15,321 bases of DNA from Vulcanimicrobiota bacterium (GTDB taxonomy: Bacteria > Vulcanimicrobiota > Vulcanimicrobiia > Vulcanimicrobiales > Vulcanimicrobiaceae). The notes under the pieces are model-generated. The model was not told where the DNA came from and searched no databases. It saw only the letters and a program-made list of their open reading frames with translations. Below are positions 6,817 through 13,786 of the stretch, one piece after another (the first letter of the stretch is position 1; every line of letters begins with the position of its first letter). Position numbers and translations under genes: made by a program. The stretch covers positions 27,202-42,522 of the forward strand of contig PMFP01000033.1 in NCBI GenBank assembly GCA_003155175.1. The letters are read 5' to 3'.

Positions 6817-7136
6817 TGCGTCGCTTTCGCGGCCTGCGTCGCACGGTTGATTTTCAGCGCTTGCGACGCCAAGGCCGGCGGACGACCACGGACGCCCTAA
6901 CGATCGTTCGTTCCGACGCCGCTCGCGGCGACGACGTTTCGCTGGTGGGCATCTCCATCAAGAAAACGATCGGAAAGGCCGTGATCCGCAATAAAATCCG
7001 CCGCCGCCTCAAGGCGATTCTCGACGAACGGCTCGCTGGGCTCGCCCCGATGCGCCTGATTGTCGACGCGCGTCCCGAAGCCGCGCGCGCGACGTTCGCG
7101 CAGCTTCGCGCCGAAGTGGAGCGCGGACTCGCGTGA
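6816..7136 (+). CDS. rnpA: Ribonuclease P protein component
   Basis: Protein cofactor of RNase P, which matures tRNA 5' ends together with the RnpB RNA. The protein has 106 residues. The family core GISIKKTIGKAVIRNKIRRRLK spans residues 45-66 (the RNR-type RNA-binding motif is IRNKIRRRLK). The N-terminus RRFRGLRRTVDFQRLRRQG is typical. The ATG overlaps the rpmH stop (TGATG), which implies translational coupling; no independent Shine-Dalgarno is seen. The same frame stays open upstream across the whole of rpmH to an ATG at 6636, recalling the rnpA/rpmH overlap described in Thermus, but the short form is the more likely product. Its end overlaps yidD by 4 bp (GTGA). Confidence 0.95.
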   Translation: MRRFRGLRRTVDFQRLRRQGRRTTTDALTIVRSDAARGDDVSLVGISIKKTIGKAVIRNKIRRRLKAILDERLAGLAPMRLIVDARPEAARATFAQLRAEVERGLA

Positions 7137-7369
7137 GACGCGCCGCCGTATTCGCGTTGCAGATCTACCGGCGAATCGTTTCTCCGCTGCTGCCGCCCGC
7201 GTGTCGCTTCTATCCGTCGTGCTCGGCGTACGCGATTGACGCGATCGAACTTCACGGCGTCGTTCGCGGCGGCGCGCTCGCGGCGCGACGTCTCGCGCGA
7301 TGCCACCCATGGCATCCCGGCGGCGTTGATTTCGTTCCGGTGCCGGTTTCCCGCACCGTGGAAAGGTAA
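7133..7369 (+). CDS. yidD: Membrane protein insertion efficiency factor YidD
   Basis: Small membrane-associated protein that assists YidC/Sec-dependent insertion. The protein has 78 residues with the family signature CRFYPSCSAYAIDAIELHG (C24 and C30) and a third conserved cysteine in RLARCHPWHPGG (C57). The N-terminal amphipathic segment AVFALQIYRRIVSPLLPP fits the family. Start is GTG at 7133, overlapping the rnpA stop. It is followed after 3 bp by yidC, the normal order. Confidence 0.96.
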   Translation: MRRAAVFALQIYRRIVSPLLPPACRFYPSCSAYAIDAIELHGVVRGGALAARRLARCHPWHPGGVDFVPVPVSRTVER

Positions 7370-7372
7370 CTC

Positions 7373-8230
7373 GTGCACCTGCCTGGCTGGCTGACTTGGC
7401 TCTATCCGTTCGTCTTCGGACTCTCGTGGCTGTTCGAGCATCTCAACACCGTGATAAAGAGTCCGGGATGGACGCTCGTCGCGGTCGCCGCGATCATCCG
7501 CCTTGCAATGTGGCCGCTCAACACGGTGCAGTTCAAGGCGATGATCGGCATGCAGAAGATCGCGCCGCAACTCAAGAAACTGCAAGCGAAATATAAAGAA
7601 GATCCGACGAAGCTGCAGCAAGAGCAAATGCAGCTCTATCGCGATTCGGGCGTCAATCCGCTGGCCGGCTGTTGGCCCACGCTGCTGCAGATTCCGATCC
7701 TGTTCAGCGTGTTCTACGCCATCACCGAGCCGGCGCACAACGCGCTGTTCAAGTCGTCGGGGTGGCTGTGGATCGGTTCGCCGCTCGCCGACAAGTTTCC
7801 GCAGATCTTCGCGGCGAGCTTGTTCGCTCCCGACGTCCTGCTGATCGTCCTCTACGCCGCGTCGCAGTACGTCAGCATGCGCTACGCCACGATGCCGCCG
7901 TCCGATCCGGCGCAGGCGCAGCAGATGAAGATCATGCAGCTCATTTCACCCGCGATGTTCGCGTTCATCGCGTTCCGCGCGCACTGGCCGTCCGCGATGG
8001 TCGTGTACTGGTTCGCGTTCAACGTCTTTACGATGGGTCAGCAGTTCTATCTCTTGCGGCGATACCATCAGCCGCTTTCGGCGATCGACAGCGAGCACGC
8101 CGTGGTCGAAACGGCGCCGGCCCTGGCGCCCGCCGCTACGAACGGCGCCGCGAAACCGCCCGCGAAAACGGGCACGAACGGTTCGCCCGCTCCCGGCGCG
8201 CGCAAGGCTAAATCAAAGAAAAGGAAGTAG
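7373..8230 (+). CDS. yidC: Membrane protein insertase YidC/Oxa1 (short form)
   Basis: Inserts membrane proteins alone or with SecYEG. The protein has 285 residues, with hydrophobic segments near 6-24, 33-50, 100-118, 146-166 and 190-228, consistent with the five-helix Oxa1 core. The conserved charged residue of the hydrophilic groove is R43 in AAIIRLAMWPLN. Between helices lies the coiled cytoplasmic hairpin with KIAPQLKKLQAKYKEDP. There is no large periplasmic P1 domain and no lipobox cysteine, so it resembles cyanobacterial or Gram-positive-size proteins rather than proteobacterial YidC. The tail after residue 245 is Ala/Pro-rich and ends KAKSKKRK, which could contact the ribosome. Start is GTG at 7373 with GAAAGG 6 nt upstream. 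Confidence 0.96.
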   Translation: MHLPGWLTWLYPFVFGLSWLFEHLNTVIKSPGWTLVAVAAIIRLAMWPLNTVQFKAMIGMQKIAPQLKKLQAKYKEDPTKLQQEQMQLYRDSGVNPLAGCWPTLLQIPILFSVFYAITEPAHNALFKSSGWLWIGSPLADKFPQIFAASLFAPDVLLIVLYAASQYVSMRYATMPPSDPAQAQQMKIMQLISPAMFAFIAFRAHWPSAMVVYWFAFNVFTMGQQFYLLRRYHQPLSAIDSEHAVVETAPALAPAATNGAAKPPAKTGTNGSPAPGARKAKSKKRK

Positions 8231-8242
8231 AGAGGCCCGCAC

Positions 8243-8884
8243 ATGCTTTACGAAGACGATTTCGAAATCGAAGAACAGCCCGCCAACATTCGCGACCGGC
8301 AGATCCCCGGCAAGGGGCCGCGCGAGAGCGGCGACCTTCCGCGGCGCCGCGATCGCGGCCCGGCCCCGCGCCGGTTCACGGCGCGCCCGGTTAGCGACGG
8401 GCCGGGAGAACCGATCGCCCATCACGAGCTTCCGGAGGCCGCCAAGCCCGCGCGCGATTTGCTGGACCGGATCCTCACCCAAATGGGAATCCCGCAGACG
8501 GAGATCCATTACATCCCGCGCCCCGAAGGCGAGTATCTCGAAGTGACCGGGCCGGATTTGGCCGCGCTCATCGGCCGTCACGGAAACACGCTCGAGGCGC
8601 TCAACCTGATCTTCAACAACGTGCTCAATGCCGGGAATCGCAGCAACCGCCGCTACTACACGATCGATGCCGAGGGTTATCGCGCCCGGCGCGCCGACCA
8701 GCTCAAGCAGCTGACGTTCGCCGTGGTCGAGCGCTGCCTGCGCGAGAAACAGCCGCAAGAGCTCGAACCGATGCTTCCGTCGGAGCGCAAGATCGTGCAC
8801 ATCGTCTTGGCCGACAACGAGTCGGTGCGAACGGAATCGAGCGGTGAGGAACCCGAGCGCCGCGTCGTCATCTATCCCAAGTAG
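8243..8884 (+). CDS. jag: Jag/KhpB-type RNA-binding protein (KH and R3H domains)
   Basis: Single-stranded RNA-binding protein, linked in other bacteria to cell elongation and sRNA or mRNA binding with KhpA. The protein has 213 residues. The KH domain spans about 68-145 with the GxxG loop GRHG at 111-114 in LAALIGRHGNTLEALN. The R3H domain spans about 148-213 with R182-x3-H186 (ERKIVHIVLADNESVRTES) and ends EPERRVVIYPK. The usual Jag_N domain is absent; instead the first 65 residues are charged and Pro/Arg-rich, probably disordered. AGAGG at 8231-8235 sits 7 nt before the ATG. Downstream mnmE starts inside its last codons. Confidence 0.93.
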   Translation: MLYEDDFEIEEQPANIRDRQIPGKGPRESGDLPRRRDRGPAPRRFTARPVSDGPGEPIAHHELPEAAKPARDLLDRILTQMGIPQTEIHYIPRPEGEYLEVTGPDLAALIGRHGNTLEALNLIFNNVLNAGNRSNRRYYTIDAEGYRARRADQLKQLTFAVVERCLREKQPQELEPMLPSERKIVHIVLADNESVRTESSGEEPERRVVIYPK

Positions 8885-10226
8885 CGCCGACACGATCGCC
8901 GCGATCGCGACGCCGCCCGGCAAGGGCGCGATCGCGATCGTGCGCGTCAGCGGACCTCGCGTCCGCGAGTTGGCGTCACGCTTGGCGCGCTCCGCGCGCC
9001 CTCTCCGGCCGCACGTCGCGACGCCCGTAGCGCTCCTGGACGAATCCGGCACGCAGATCGACGGCGCGCTCGCGATTTTTTCACCCGCGCCGCGCTCGTA
9101 CACCGGCGAAGACGCGCTGGAGCTGCACGTGCACGGTTCGCCGGTGATCGTTCGGGAGACGCTCCGCGCGCTGCTCGCATGCGGCGCGCGACTGGCCGGC
9201 GGCGGCGAATTCACGCGCCGCGCCTTCCTCAACGGAAAACTGGACTTGCACGCGGCATCCGCCGTGGCGGATCTGATCGACGCCGAGACGCGCTCGGCCT
9301 CGCGCGCGGCGCTGGCGAACTTAAGCGGCGGCCTGGCGGATCGCGTGCGCGCCCTGCGCGCGAGCCTGGCGCGGCCGCTCGAAGAACTCGCCGCTGCGAT
9401 CGACTATCCCGACGAAGTTCCCGATCCCGATCGCGCGCGGCTGGACGCGGCGGTCGCGGACGTCGCGGCCGAGCTGGAGAGCCTGCGTCGCGACGCCGAG
9501 ACCGGGCGCCTCGTGCGCGAAGGCCTCGGCGTCGCGATCGTGGGGCCGCCCAACGCCGGAAAATCGTCGTTGCTGAACGCGCTGCTCGGGCACGACCGCG
9601 CGATCGTCTCCGAGATCGCCGGTACGACGCGCGACACGATCGAAGAATCCGTCGCCATCGACGGCGTCACGGTTCGCCTCGTGGATACGGCGGGCATTCG
9701 GGAGCACGCCGACCGGCTGGAGAGCGCCGGAATCGAACGCACGCAGCGCGCGCTCGCGCACGCGCGCATCGCGCTTGTCGTGATCGACGGATCGCGCGCG
9801 CTCGACGACGCCGCGCGCTGGTTGCTGGCCGCGACGCAGGCGCGCGAACGCGTCGTCTTCTTCAACAAGGCCGATGCGGGCGACGCGGGATTCCGCGAGG
9901 CCGGCATCGAGGGCGCGATTTTGGGCAGCGTTCTTGACGAAAAGAGTCTTCAAACGCTCCGCGCGACGATCGCGCAGGTTGGATGGGGAGGCGAGGCGCC
10001 CGATTTCGAGCGGCCCCACCTGGCGTCCGCGCGCGAGTTCGACGCGGTCAACGAAGCGCTGGACGCATTGTCTCGCGCGCGCGCGACGATCGCCGCGGGC
10101 GACGCCCTCGACTTTGCGGCGCCGGAGTTGCAGCGCGCCTTTGCCTCTCTCGGTCACGTCAGCGGTGACGAGGCCACCGAGGATTTGCTCGACGGCATCT
10201 TCGCACGCTTCTGCGTCGGCAAGTAA
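8844..10226 (+). CDS. mnmE: tRNA uridine-5-carboxymethylaminomethyl(34) synthesis GTPase MnmE
   Basis: With MnmG it installs the carboxymethylaminomethyl group on wobble uridine 34. The protein has 460 residues. The N-terminal tetrahydrofolate-binding domain begins DTIAAIATPPGKGAIAIVRVSG and includes YTGEDALELHVHG (86-98). The G domain carries GPPNAGKSS (G1, 234-242), GTTRDT (G2, 260-265), DTAG (G3, 281-284) and NKAD (G4, 341-344). The C-terminus FCVGK (456-460) keeps the essential cysteine. The only usable start upstream of the conserved region is GTG at 8844, which overlaps jag by 41 bp. The gap to mnmG is 34 bp. Confidence 0.96.
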   Translation: MRNPSAASSSIPSSADTIAAIATPPGKGAIAIVRVSGPRVRELASRLARSARPLRPHVATPVALLDESGTQIDGALAIFSPAPRSYTGEDALELHVHGSPVIVRETLRALLACGARLAGGGEFTRRAFLNGKLDLHAASAVADLIDAETRSASRAALANLSGGLADRVRALRASLARPLEELAAAIDYPDEVPDPDRARLDAAVADVAAELESLRRDAETGRLVREGLGVAIVGPPNAGKSSLLNALLGHDRAIVSEIAGTTRDTIEESVAIDGVTVRLVDTAGIREHADRLESAGIERTQRALAHARIALVVIDGSRALDDAARWLLAATQARERVVFFNKADAGDAGFREAGIEGAILGSVLDEKSLQTLRATIAQVGWGGEAPDFERPHLASAREFDAVNEALDALSRARATIAAGDALDFAAPELQRAFASLGHVSGDEATEDLLDGIFARFCVGK

Positions 10227-10260
10227 GGCGAGGACGTCATACCGAAGTGAGCGATGCATC

Positions 10261-12120
10261 ATGATGCGTGAAGACGACGCCGGCGTCATCGTCGTCGGCG
10301 GCGGCCACGCCGGCGTCGAAGCGGCGCTCGCGTCGGCGCGCCTGGGCGTCCCGACGCTCCTGGTAACGGGCGATCCGGAAAAGATCTGCACGCTCCCGTG
10401 CAACCCGTCCATCGGCGGAAGCGCGAAGGGCCAACTGGTGCGCGAGATCGACGCCCTCGGCGGCGAAATGGCGCGCCTTGCGGATCGTTGCAGCCTGCAC
10501 GCCCGATTTCTCAACGAGAGCAAGGGCCCGTCGGTGCGCGCGTTACGACAGCAGATGGACAAGCCGTCGTACGCGCGCCTTGCGATCGACGTGCTGCGCG
10601 CGCAGCCGGGCCTGACGATCGCGCGCGGTCTCGTCGAGGACCTGATCGTCGAAGGCGGCAGCGTGCGCGGCGTACTTTGCGCGGGCGGCGAGCGCTATTT
10701 CGCAAGACGCGTCGTGCTCGCGACCGGAACGTTCCTCGGCGGTAAGACCTTTCGCGGCGACGTCGTGCAGGACGAAGGACGGTTCGGCGAAGCGCCCGCA
10801 GCCGGGCTGGCAGTCGCCCTGCGCCGCTTGGGCTTCCCGGCCAAGCGGCTCAAGACCGGCACGCCGCCCCGCATCGACACGCGCTCGATCGACCGCGATC
10901 GCATGCTCGAGCAACCGCCCGGCGCGACGCCGCTGCTCTTCTCCTATCGCAGCGAGGCGCGCTTCGCGGGACCGCAGCTGCCGTGTTACGTCACCGAAAC
11001 CAACGAGCGAACGCACGCGCTGGTGCGCGACAACCTCCACCGCTCGCCGCTGTACGGCCTGGATTTGATCCGCGGAATCGGCCCGCGCTACTGTCCGTCC
11101 ATCGAAGACAAGGTGCTCAAGTTCGCGCACAATCCGTCGCACCAAATCTTCATCGAGCCGGAGGGATGGGACGAGCCGACGCTCTACGTGGGCGGTTTTT
11201 CGACGTCGCTTCCGGCCGAGGTGCAATTGGAGATGCTGCATTCGCTTCCCGGGCTCGAGGAGTGCGCGATGCTGCGTCCCGGATACGCGGTGGAGTACGA
11301 CGCGGTGCCGCCGACCGAGCTGACCGACACGCTGGAAACGCGACGGATCGGCGGCCTCTTTCACTGCGGCCAACTCAACGGAACGTCCGGCTACGAAGAA
11401 GCGGCCGCTCAAGGGTTGATGGCCGGCGCCAACGCGGCGCTCGCGGCGCTGGGGCGCGAACCCCTGCGCCTCGCGCGCAGCGAGGCCTACATCGGCGTGA
11501 TGATCGACGACCTCGTCTCCAAAGGGATCGACGAACCATATCGTATGCTGACCTCGCGCGCGGAGCACCGGGTCGTGTTGCGCCACGACAATGCGGACAC
11601 GCGGCTGACGCCCCGCGCGCGTGCAGCCGGCCTGATCGGCGACGCCGATTGGGACGCGTTCGAGCGCCGCCAGGCCGCACTACGCGGCGGTATCTCGCGG
11701 GCCTCGCGCACGCGCCTGCCCTTGGCCGAGATCGGCGGCGAGTCGCTCGCGCCCGGCTCCACCATCGCAGACGCGTTGCGGCGCCCGTCGCTACGCTTTG
11801 CCGACGTCGCCGCATTCTTCGAACCGCCGCTCGACGCGGAGACCGGCGACCGGGTCGCGACGGAAATCGCATCCGAAGGCTACGTGCGGCGCCAAGAGCT
11901 GGCCATCGGCAAGGCCGCGAAAGCCGAAGGGACCGAGATTCCGAGCGATCTGGATTACGCGGCGATCGCGGCGCTGTCGCGCGAGGCGCGCGAGAAGCTG
12001 GCGAACCTGCGGCCGCGCACGCTCGGCGCGGCGGCGCGAATTCCCGGCGTCACGCCGGCCGACGTCGCCATCGTCGGCGTGTACGTCCACCGGGCGCGCG
12101 CGACGGCCGGAGCGCAATAA
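10261..12120 (+). CDS. mnmG: tRNA uridine-5-carboxymethylaminomethyl(34) synthesis enzyme MnmG
   Basis: FAD-dependent partner of MnmE in U34 modification (GidA family). From ATG at 10261 it has 619 residues, the usual length; the adjacent ATG at 10264 is an equally possible start. The dinucleotide-binding motif GGGHAG is at 13-18 in VIVVGGGHAGVEAALASARLG. The family signature CNPSIGGSAKGQLVREIDALGG follows, and KTGTPPRID and HCGQLNGTSGYEEAAAQG are also present. The C-terminus (LRPRTLGAAARIPGVTP) matches the MnmE-contacting helical domain. The frame is open far upstream into mnmE, but those residues are not MnmG. A 12-bp palindrome GCATCATGATGC covers the start codons. rsmG follows after 7 bp. 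Confidence 0.96.
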   Translation: MMREDDAGVIVVGGGHAGVEAALASARLGVPTLLVTGDPEKICTLPCNPSIGGSAKGQLVREIDALGGEMARLADRCSLHARFLNESKGPSVRALRQQMDKPSYARLAIDVLRAQPGLTIARGLVEDLIVEGGSVRGVLCAGGERYFARRVVLATGTFLGGKTFRGDVVQDEGRFGEAPAAGLAVALRRLGFPAKRLKTGTPPRIDTRSIDRDRMLEQPPGATPLLFSYRSEARFAGPQLPCYVTETNERTHALVRDNLHRSPLYGLDLIRGIGPRYCPSIEDKVLKFAHNPSHQIFIEPEGWDEPTLYVGGFSTSLPAEVQLEMLHSLPGLEECAMLRPGYAVEYDAVPPTELTDTLETRRIGGLFHCGQLNGTSGYEEAAAQGLMAGANAALAALGREPLRLARSEAYIGVMIDDLVSKGIDEPYRMLTSRAEHRVVLRHDNADTRLTPRARAAGLIGDADWDAFERRQAALRGGISRASRTRLPLAEIGGESLAPGSTIADALRRPSLRFADVAAFFEPPLDAETGDRVATEIASEGYVRRQELAIGKAAKAEGTEIPSDLDYAAIAALSREAREKLANLRPRTLGAAARIPGVTPADVAIVGVYVHRARATAGAQ

Positions 12121-12127
12121 GCGCGCG

Positions 12128-12817
12128 TTGCGCTTCCAGCAGGACGCCGCCGAGCTCGAACGGCTGTTGGAAATCGCCGGCATCGAGGCCCCGATTCGAG
12201 CGCGGCTCGCGCGTTTCGGCGCGCGCGTTCTCGAAGCCAACGCACGATTCAATTTGACCGGCGCGAAAACGGCAAACGCGCTCGCGCCGCACCTCGTCGA
12301 CAGCTTGACTCTGATCCCGTTCGTGACGGAATCCTTGGTAGACGTGGGTTCGGGCGGCGGATTGCCCGCCATTCCGATCGCGATCGCAACCGGTGCCGAC
12401 GTGACGCTCGTCGAGACGACCATCAAGAAAGCGCGCTTTCTCGAAGCGTCGCTGCGCGAGTTCGAGCTTGGCGGCACCGTCGTTGCGGAGCGCGCGGAAA
12501 TCGCGGCGCACGATCCGCAGCTGCGAGAACGCTTTTCGAGCGGTACCGCGCGCGCGGTTGCGCTCGCGCCGACCGTTGCCGAGCTGCTCTTGCCGTTCGT
12601 CGCGCCGGGTGGATCCGCGGCGTTGCAGCGCGGAACGTTTGACGACCGCGAACGCAACGCGCTCGCCGATGCGTCGGTCATGCTCGGCGCGCGCGTCGAA
12701 AGCGAAACCGCGATCGACGGCGCGCGGCGCATCGTCGTCGTACGAAAGGAATCGCCGACGCCCGCGCGCTTCCCGCGCCGGCCCGGAGTACCCGAAAAAC
12801 GCCCGCTCTGCTGGTAA
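12128..12817 (+). CDS. rsmG: 16S rRNA (guanine(527)-N7)-methyltransferase RsmG
   Basis: SAM-dependent methyltransferase acting on G527 of 16S rRNA (GidB). The protein has 229 residues if it starts at the TTG at 12128, the only start codon in frame between the mnmG stop and the conserved region; GGAG at 12109-12112 is 15 nt upstream. FNLTGA (41-46) is the family motif, and the SAM-binding loop VDVGSGGGLP is at 71-80. ARAVALAPTVAELLLPFVAPGG matches the family's C-terminal half, and the tail TPARFPRRPGVPEKRPL is characteristic. It is the last gene of the plus-strand operon. parA and parB, which often follow rsmG, are not here. Confidence 0.92.
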   Translation: MRFQQDAAELERLLEIAGIEAPIRARLARFGARVLEANARFNLTGAKTANALAPHLVDSLTLIPFVTESLVDVGSGGGLPAIPIAIATGADVTLVETTIKKARFLEASLREFELGGTVVAERAEIAAHDPQLRERFSSGTARAVALAPTVAELLLPFVAPGGSAALQRGTFDDRERNALADASVMLGARVESETAIDGARRIVVVRKESPTPARFPRRPGVPEKRPLCW

Positions 12818-12980
12818 AACGACCGCGACGGTCCCGTGATGCGAACACACGTTCGCGTCGGGCGCCCTTCGACTGCGGCTTCGCCGCGCTCAGGATGACG
12901 GGGGTGCGGTCTTGCAATGTGTCGTGGCGACGCGACACCCACGTGTCATACTGAGACTGTCGAAGGGTGAGCGTGCGTCG
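12818..12980. other. Spacer between convergent genes with hairpins
   Basis: The 163 bp between rsmG and the minus-strand hydrolase gene hold no gene. Two small hairpins follow the rsmG stop: GACCG-CGA-CGGTC at 12821-12833 and GCGAAC-ACAC-GTTCGC at 12841-12856 (extendable to 9 bp with one G-T pair). Neither has a T tract. A pair of REP-like repeats follows. These structures may end transcription from both sides. Confidence 0.6.
12865..12967. repeat. Inverted pair of REP-like intergenic repeats
   Basis: The minus-strand copy at 12865-12899 reads GTCATCCTGAG...GTCGAAGGG. The plus-strand copy at 12945-12967 reads GTCATACTGAG followed by ACT and GTCGAAGGG. The ends pair: CCCTTCGAC (12865-12873) with GTCGAAGGG (12959-12967), and CTCAGGATGAC (12889-12899) with GTCATACTGAG (12945-12955), one mismatch. 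The first copy has an internal hairpin GCGGC-TTC-GCCGC (12875-12887). Between the copies, GTGTCG (12919-12924) pairs with CGACAC (12933-12938). Repeats of the type GTCATCCTGAGC...GTCGAAGGG are common intergenic elements in many bacterial phyla. Confidence 0.8.
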
Positions 12981-13697
12981 CTACCTCTTTCTCTCAGCCG
13001 CGGCCGTTATCAAGCGGCGAAAAAGCTCTTCACCCAGCGGCACCGCTGCGTCACCGAGACGCTCGGGATGCCACTGAACGGCCAGCAGCCAGCTCTCTTG
13101 AGGGCCGGCCCACTCGAAAGCTTCCAGCACGCCGTCGGATGAGAATGCGCTCGGCCGAAACGGCGGCGCGAGGCGATCCACGGCTTGATGGTGCGAGGAA
13201 TTGACGATTTCCTCAAGCGCACCGGCCGGCTCCGAGAGGAGCGTTCCGGGCATCATCTCGATGGCGTGCCGCCGGTCCGCGCCGTCCGCTTTGTGCGTCA
13301 CGTTCTTCGCGCCAAGGTCCACGATCAGCGTGCCCCCGCGATGGACGTTGAGGAGTTGCGCGCCGCGGCAGATCGCCAGAATGGGGACGCGCCGCTCGAG
13401 CGCAGCGTCGAGGATCGGCCACTCGATCGCGTCGCGGTCCCGGTCGATTTCGCAGACGCCCATCGAGTCTTCAGCCCCATAGCGGATTGGATCGACGTCG
13501 TCGCCACCGGTCAGGACGAGCGCGTCGAATGCGGGCACGGGCGCATCCGGTGAGGAGCCGGGCCCGGCAATCCAAAAAACGTCCGCGGCCGCCCCGAGCG
13601 CGTCGGCAGCGCGGTTCGCGGCGAACTCGTAATTGTCGTAGCTCGGGCCGCTCTTGCGGTAGGCCAAGGCGATGCGGAGCGTCTTTCCCGAAGTCAC
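12981..13697 (-). CDS. Gamma-glutamyl-gamma-aminobutyrate hydrolase family protein (peptidase C26)
   Basis: Class I glutamine-amidotransferase fold hydrolase of 238 residues. The nucleophile elbow is AICRGAQLLNV with C110. The catalytic dyad completing the triad is H210 and E212 in VQWHPE. LVLTGGDDVDP (61-70) and NSSHHQAV (166-173) are hallmarks of the PuuD/peptidase C26 family, which removes glutamate from gamma-glutamyl compounds such as gamma-glutamyl-GABA. Start is GTG at 13697; no good ribosome-binding site is visible and no ATG lies nearby in frame. It is convergent with rsmG and divergent from the following gene, with no puu-type partners in view, so the substrate is open. Confidence 0.85.
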   Translation of the reverse strand: MTSGKTLRIALAYRKSGPSYDNYEFAANRAADALGAAADVFWIAGPGSSPDAPVPAFDALVLTGGDDVDPIRYGAEDSMGVCEIDRDRDAIEWPILDAALERRVPILAICRGAQLLNVHRGGTLIVDLGAKNVTHKADGADRRHAIEMMPGTLLSEPAGALEEIVNSSHHQAVDRLAPPFRPSAFSSDGVLEAFEWAGPQESWLLAVQWHPERLGDAAVPLGEELFRRLITAAAERKR

Positions 13698-13714
13698 CTG
13701 GCGCGAATTTGAGC

Positions 13715-13734
13715 GCGAGGGTGAAATCCCTCGC
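13715..13734. repeat. Perfect inverted repeat in the divergent spacer
   Basis: GCGAGGG-TGAAAT-CCCTCGC forms a 7-bp perfect stem with a 6-nt loop between the divergent start codons at 13697 and 13787. It could be an operator or an mRNA leader hairpin. No clear promoter hexamers are seen in this 89-bp spacer. Confidence 0.45.
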
Positions 13735-13741
13735 CTGAAAA

Positions 13742-13757
13742 CGTTTCACGGGAAACT
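13742..13757 (+). promoter_or_regulatory. parS-like site 1
   Basis: cGTTTCACGGGAAACt matches the ParB-binding consensus TGTTTCACGTGAAACA at 13 of 16 positions. It is the exact reverse complement, over 14 bp, of the second site at 14125-14138. A half-site GTGAAACA follows at 13763-13770. Being near the origin fits parS, which clusters there in most bacteria. Confidence 0.6.
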
Positions 13758-13786
13758 CCCCGGTGAAACAAGAAGCCGCCGGTATC

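Noticed and set aside
7346..7366. Sequence GTTTCCCGCACCGTGGAAAGG as a third parS-like site
   Set aside because: The half-sites are too far apart and the second is imperfect, so it does not fit the 16-bp palindrome.
9874..10260. Upstream extension of the mnmG frame into mnmE
   Set aside because: The extra residues are Arg/Ser-rich shadow of mnmE; the conserved FAD-binding N-terminus begins after ATG 10261.
9321..10562. Long minus-strand open frame across mnmE and mnmG
   Set aside because: Antisense to two certain genes, with no recognisable domain.
11798..12127. Upstream extension of rsmG into mnmG
   Set aside because: It overlaps the conserved C-terminus of mnmG in another frame and has no RsmG similarity.
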